Shown here: positions 60,729 through 64,000 of the stretch, in pieces | Layout of the letters: each line of letters starts with the position of its first letter | Position numbering within the stretch: the first letter of the stretch is position 1 | NCBI GenBank assembly: GCA_030429565.1 | Contig: JAUIFE010000005.1 | Location: 310,001-374,000 of the forward strand | Direction of reading: 5' to 3' | Source: Holophagae bacterium | GTDB lineage: Bacteria > Acidobacteriota > Holophagae > Acanthopleuribacterales > Acanthopleuribacteraceae | Length of the DNA: 64,000 bases | Translations under genes and position numbers: made by a program | Notes under the pieces: model-generated | The model's database searches: none | Seen by the model: the letters and a program-made list of their open reading frames with translations, nothing else | Told to the model about the DNA's origin: nothing

Positions 60729-60971
60729 GATGGATTCCTTGTGCGCCGGCCAATACCGGGCGTCATGGTGATCGGTCCTGTGCAAAGGTTGGCGGACCTT
60801 AAAACCCAAATAAAGCGATAAAAGCGCCCGATTTAGGTAAAAGCATGGAGGACGAGTGCCGCCGAGCCGGTGCCGACGACGTCGAGAATCGCGAAAAGTG
60901 TAAGTTGGCGCTATTGTACACCATGGTTTCGCGAAAGTGAGCGCGGTGCATCGCGGTGCTCGGCCGGCCAT

Positions 60972-60996
60972 AAAAAAAGCCGGTCCTGAGACCGGC
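60972..60996 (-). terminator. Rho-independent terminator of the amidohydrolase operon
   Basis: A perfect 7-bp stem GCCGGTC/GACCGGC with a 4-nt loop is followed on the minus strand by TTTTTTT. It lies just downstream of the second amidohydrolase stop. On the plus strand only TTTT follows. Confidence 0.88.
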
Positions 60997-61003
60997 TTTT
61001 CGA

Positions 61004-62350
61004 TTAACGGGCGCGTTGCCGTTCGATGCGAGTTTTGTACTTGTCGTACAACATCTTCTGTTTGTTGTTGAGATCGACCTCGGCGCCCTCGATGAACATG
61101 GCGCTGATCTGGGTCGTGATCTCTAGCGGATCGCCGTCACACAAAAACAGTGTCGCGTCTTTGCCGACTTCAAGGCTGCCGACGCGGTCAGCGACGCCGA
61201 TGATTTGCGCCGGTGCCAAGGTGATCGCGGCCAGCGCCGCCGCCGGGTCGAGGCCGTAAGCGGCGGCGGCCGCCGCTTGGTACGGCAAGTTGCGGTCGTT
61301 GCCCATGGTGGAACCAATTGCGATGGCAAAGGGCACACCCGCCTCGTGCAGGATGGCGGGCAGGCGATAGACGTGGTCGTAGGCCTCATCGCGGCGGACC
61401 GGCAGGTCTTGCGTGCGGACGAGAATGACCGGGATCTGGTAACGTTTGAGTTGTTCGAGGGCTTGGTCGGCTTGGTGACCGCCGACCAGGACCATTTTCA
61501 AACCGTAACGCTGCGCGAAATCGATGGCTTCGTGGATTTCGTCGCTGCGATCGGCCTCAATCCAAACCGGCTGCGAGCCGTCGAGCACCGCACCCATCGC
61601 CGCCAAACGCGGATTGGGACGTGGCGCGGTCGCTTTGCCGTCTTTAGCCGCCGCCACAGCTTTTTGGTAGTGGCGCGCTTGCTGGAAGAAGGTTTCCAAA
61701 TCGCTCAACTTCTTGAGGCGTTCTTTCTTCAACTCATCGCGGCGTTTCTGCGGCAAGAACGAGAAAAAAGCGGCGCGACTGCTGGGCCAACTCATGATCA
61801 TCGCGGTTTGGGCCGCCAAGGTCATGTCCTCGTAAGTCCAGCCGTCCAACCGCATCAACGCGGCTTGACCACCGACGAGACCGCGCGGGCGGCTAATCGC
61901 GAGGCCGATCCCGTTGACGCGCGCCACCGGAATCAGCTCCGAGTCGGGGTTAACGGCGCGTTGTGCGAGCAGGTTGGGGTTGATGTCGCCGGATTCTTCG
62001 TAATCCTGGGTCGCTTTGACCGAACCAACTTCGCGCAGGCCCAAATAGGACCAACTCTCGATGAAACTCGGGTAAACGCGGCGGCCGGCGCCGTCGATGA
62101 CGCGGCAGCCGGCGGGGACGGCGACATCGCTGCCGATGGCCGTGATTTTTCCGTTTTCAAACACCAAGACGGCGTTTTCAACGACCTCGCCGACGACCGG
62201 ATAAACGGTGACGTTTTTAAGGGCGACGGTTTGGGACTGGTTGGTACCGGGGATTTGGTCGTGGGCGACGATGGTGCTGCAGGCCAGACACATCATGGCC
62301 GCGAGGACCGTGATGGGTGCCCGCTGTGCGAACGTGGCAAATAATTTCAA
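61004..62350 (-). CDS. Amidohydrolase-family protein lacking the HxH metal motif
   Basis: This 448-residue secreted protein has an N-terminal signal with LACS (possible lipobox). The amidohydrolase beta-sandwich (NVTVYPVVGEVVENAVLVFENGKITAIG) and the C-terminal RVGSLEVGKDATLFLCDGDPLEI segment are both present. In the barrel, however, the position of the usual HxH ligands reads VYPSFIESWSYLGL (SWS in place of the histidines found in the neighbour's LIDEHSHAGL). A binuclear metal site like the neighbour's is therefore unlikely. The TTG start has AGGAGG that overlaps the upstream stop codon, 9 nt away: tight translational coupling. It may act as a partner subunit of the upstream enzyme. Confidence 0.88.
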   Translation of the reverse strand: MKLFATFAQRAPITVLAAMMCLACSTIVAHDQIPGTNQSQTVALKNVTVYPVVGEVVENAVLVFENGKITAIGSDVAVPAGCRVIDGAGRRVYPSFIESWSYLGLREVGSVKATQDYEESGDINPNLLAQRAVNPDSELIPVARVNGIGLAISRPRGLVGGQAALMRLDGWTYEDMTLAAQTAMIMSWPSSRAAFFSFLPQKRRDELKKERLKKLSDLETFFQQARHYQKAVAAAKDGKATAPRPNPRLAAMGAVLDGSQPVWIEADRSDEIHEAIDFAQRYGLKMVLVGGHQADQALEQLKRYQIPVILVRTQDLPVRRDEAYDHVYRLPAILHEAGVPFAIAIGSTMGNDRNLPYQAAAAAAYGLDPAAALAAITLAPAQIIGVADRVGSLEVGKDATLFLCDGDPLEITTQISAMFIEGAEVDLNNKQKMLYDKYKTRIERQRAR

Positions 62351-62359
62351 GGGGTCCTC

Positions 62360-64000
62360 CTAGTCGTGGGCGTGCAGGCTGTCGAGCGTTTCCGCGCTAA
62401 AGGCGTCGAGATCTTCGCAGTGCATCATGCGGCGCGGTTTGCCTTTGGCGCGATCCGAAGCGCCGCCTTTGGCATCTGAGCTCAGCACCAATTGCAACAA
62501 GGCGCGGCGCTGGGCGGCGGCTTGATCGCGTTGGGCGTCGGCTTCGCTGCGATCGAAATACTTGCGGCCGTCGATCCAGGTTTGTTGTGCGACTGCGTAC
62601 ATCGATAGCGGGCTGTGGTTCCACAGTACGAAGTCGGCGTCTTTGCCCACTTCCAAGCTGCCGACATGTTCGTCGATACGCAGTTGTTTGGCCGGGTTTA
62701 AGGTCACCATTTTCAGCGCTTCGTGTGGATCAACGCCGCCGTACTTCACCGCCTTGGCGGCTTCGGTGTTGAGGCGGCGCGCCAGTTCATCGTCATCGGA
62801 GTTAAAGCCGACGACCACACCGGCTTGGTGCATCAGCGCCGCGTTGTAGGGAATGGCGTCGACCACTTCCATTTTAAACGCCCACCAGTCGGTAAAGGTG
62901 TTGGCCATGGCGCCGTGGGCGGCCATTTCGGGCGCGACCTTGTAGCCTTCCAGGATGTGGGTGAAGACGTCGATTTTGAAACCGTAGTCTTCGGCAATGC
63001 GCATCAGCATCAGAATTTCGTCCTGACGGTAGCTGTGACAGTGAATCTGCCGTTTGCCGTCGAGGATTTGCAGCAGCGTTTCCCAGCGGTAGTCGCGACG
63101 GGGTGGTACACGTTGCGCTTTATCGGTGGCTTTTTCGTATGCTTCCCATTGGTTGCGGTAATCGCGGGCGGCGTCGAATTGATCGCGGAAGAACTGTTCG
63201 ACACCGAGACGCGTCAGTGGGTAGTAACCGTCGGGGGCGGGGAAGTTGGAGCGTTTGACGTTTTCGCCGAGGGCGAACTTAATGCCAGGCATCGACTTGG
63301 CGAATTTCATGCCTTCGGCGTCGGCGCCCCAGCGCAATTTAATCACCGAGTTCTGACCGCCGATGGGGTTGGCTGAACCGTGCAGTTGGTTGGCCATGGT
63401 TAAGCCACCGGCGAGTTGGTAATACAAGCTGATGTCGTCGGGATTGATGACCTCGTGGGTACCGACCTCGGCCGAGTTGGTGGTGGTCCATTCGTTGACC
63501 GCGTCCAAACCGGCGTGCGAGTGTTCGTCGATCAAACCGGCGGTCAGGTGTTTGCCTTGGCCGTCGATGACGGTCGCACCTTCGGGCACGGCGACATCGG
63601 CACCGACCGCGACGATTTTGCCGGCTTTCACCACCATGGTGCCGTTTTCAATCATGCCGGCCGGCCCCGAAGTCCAAATGGTGGCGTTGGTGACGGCGAC
63701 GACGGCGGGTTGTTCCGGGTCGGCCGTGCGGCCGTACGCACCATCTGGATAAACCACGGCGAGTGGCTCGGACAAAGATTTGGGACCTTTGTACGCTTTG
63801 GGTTTGTCTTCGCTGCCTGCTTTGTCGCGTTTGGCGTCGAGCGCAAAGCGCGAACCGTCACTTTTAATGACCCAGCCGTGCAGGCCGTCGGCCTCGATGC
63901 GGGCGCTGACGCGGGCCACGCCTTCGCCGGCGAGACCGGCGTCGTTAATGTGAAAGACCAAGCGACCTTGTTGATGCGACCAAGCCGACGTTTTGACATC
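62360..64000 (-). CDS. Amidohydrolase (imidazolonepropionase-like), 5' end beyond the right edge
   Basis: The frame is open to base 64000, so at least 546 C-terminal residues are visible. After ~90 residues of an extra N-terminal beta-rich part comes the amidohydrolase domain: NATIWTSGPAGMIENGTMVV with LTAGLIDEHSHAGL (HxH metal ligands), KRQIHCHSYRQDEIL (third and fourth His region), GFKIDVFTHILEGYKVAPEM, and GVVVGFNSDDDELARRLNTE with the catalytic Asp. VGSLEVGKDADFVLWNHSPL closes the sandwich. All metal ligands appear present, unlike its downstream partner. Such tandem secreted amidohydrolases are frequent in Acidobacteriota and Bacteroidota; the natural substrate (a cyclic amide, dipeptide or ester) is unknown. 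Confidence 0.9.
   Translation of the reverse strand, partial: DVKTSAWSHQQGRLVFHINDAGLAGEGVARVSARIEADGLHGWVIKSDGSRFALDAKRDKAGSEDKPKAYKGPKSLSEPLAVVYPDGAYGRTADPEQPAVVAVTNATIWTSGPAGMIENGTMVVKAGKIVAVGADVAVPEGATVIDGQGKHLTAGLIDEHSHAGLDAVNEWTTTNSAEVGTHEVINPDDISLYYQLAGGLTMANQLHGSANPIGGQNSVIKLRWGADAEGMKFAKSMPGIKFALGENVKRSNFPAPDGYYPLTRLGVEQFFRDQFDAARDYRNQWEAYEKATDKAQRVPPRRDYRWETLLQILDGKRQIHCHSYRQDEILMLMRIAEDYGFKIDVFTHILEGYKVAPEMAAHGAMANTFTDWWAFKMEVVDAIPYNAALMHQAGVVVGFNSDDDELARRLNTEAAKAVKYGGVDPHEALKMVTLNPAKQLRIDEHVGSLEVGKDADFVLWNHSPLSMYAVAQQTWIDGRKYFDRSEADAQRDQAAAQRRALLQLVLSSDAKGGASDRAKGKPRRMMHCEDLDAFSAETLDSLHAHD

Overview
The window is 64 kb of bacterial DNA. Most of it is moderately GC-rich with dense, mostly leaderless gene packing; the first ~1.2 kb and the long gap at about 51.6-52.65 kb are clearly AT-richer. 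The mix is three large Ser/Thr kinases with C-terminal TPR arrays, FHA and Fis-type sigma-54 activators, ECF sigma factors, many large secreted proteins, an RND pump and an amidohydrolase pair. This suggests a large-genome, predatory or surface-living Gram-negative such as an Acidobacteriota of the Acanthopleuribacter/Holophagae type, with a myxobacterium as the alternative. That assignment is inference; the window has no rRNA or other phylogenetic marker.

Layout. 0-1.2 kb: the 3' end of an AT-rich DUF262-type gene (often restriction or defence related). 2-8.7 kb: a TetR repressor with a 27-bp palindromic operator, then an outer-membrane factor, membrane-fusion protein and RND permease forming a tripartite efflux system. 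8.9-13 kb: a small secreted Cys peptide, a beta-propeller protein and a convergent Ser/Thr kinase with TPRs. 13-19.4 kb: a class V PLP enzyme, a GNAT, an ECF41-type sigma factor with its carboxymuconolactone-decarboxylase partner and a matching promoter, a DUF1028 protein and a GNAT-nitrilase fusion. 19.5-21.7 kb: a BlaI-type repressor with two perfect operators and a BlaR1-like M56 membrane protease whose sensor domain is an MltD-type lytic transglycosylase. A strong internal Shine-Dalgarno may also release the transglycosylase as a separate secreted enzyme. 21.7-29.7 kb: a TPR membrane protein, a PLP decarboxylase divergent from a MocR regulator, a D-serine-dehydratase-like enzyme and a secreted PHB-depolymerase-like esterase.

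29.9-36.7 kb is a complete retron: a WGR/ARM-repeat protein, a SWIM zinc-finger protein, an msr-msd RNA locus with an 11-bp a1/a2 helix and a long msd hairpin, and a retron reverse transcriptase carrying NAxxH, YADD and VTG motifs. It corresponds to what I recall as the type XIII (ARM/SWIM) class, a predicted anti-phage system.

37-41 kb: a glutathione S-transferase and a large secreted protein with a biotin-ligase-N-like amidotransferase fold. 40.8-51.6 kb, all on the minus strand: a tandem duplication of a module [TPR kinase, FaxC-like GST, ECF sigma factor], with one sigma copy decayed. A 581-bp block is perfectly identical between the copies (gene conversion). An FHA-domain sigma-54 activator sits upstream of a kinase whose N-terminus carries repeated (E/D)ATxxP threonine motifs. 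52.6-56.1 kb: a pseudokinase-histidine kinase hybrid and an NtrC-type response regulator. Sigma-54 promoter candidates lie before the FHA activator, before the hybrid kinase and before a small secreted Asp-Pro peptide. 56.9-64 kb: two secreted proteins and a tandem amidohydrolase pair, the second copy lacking the HxH metal motif; the first runs off the right edge.

No tRNA, rRNA, CRISPR array or insertion sequence was recognised.
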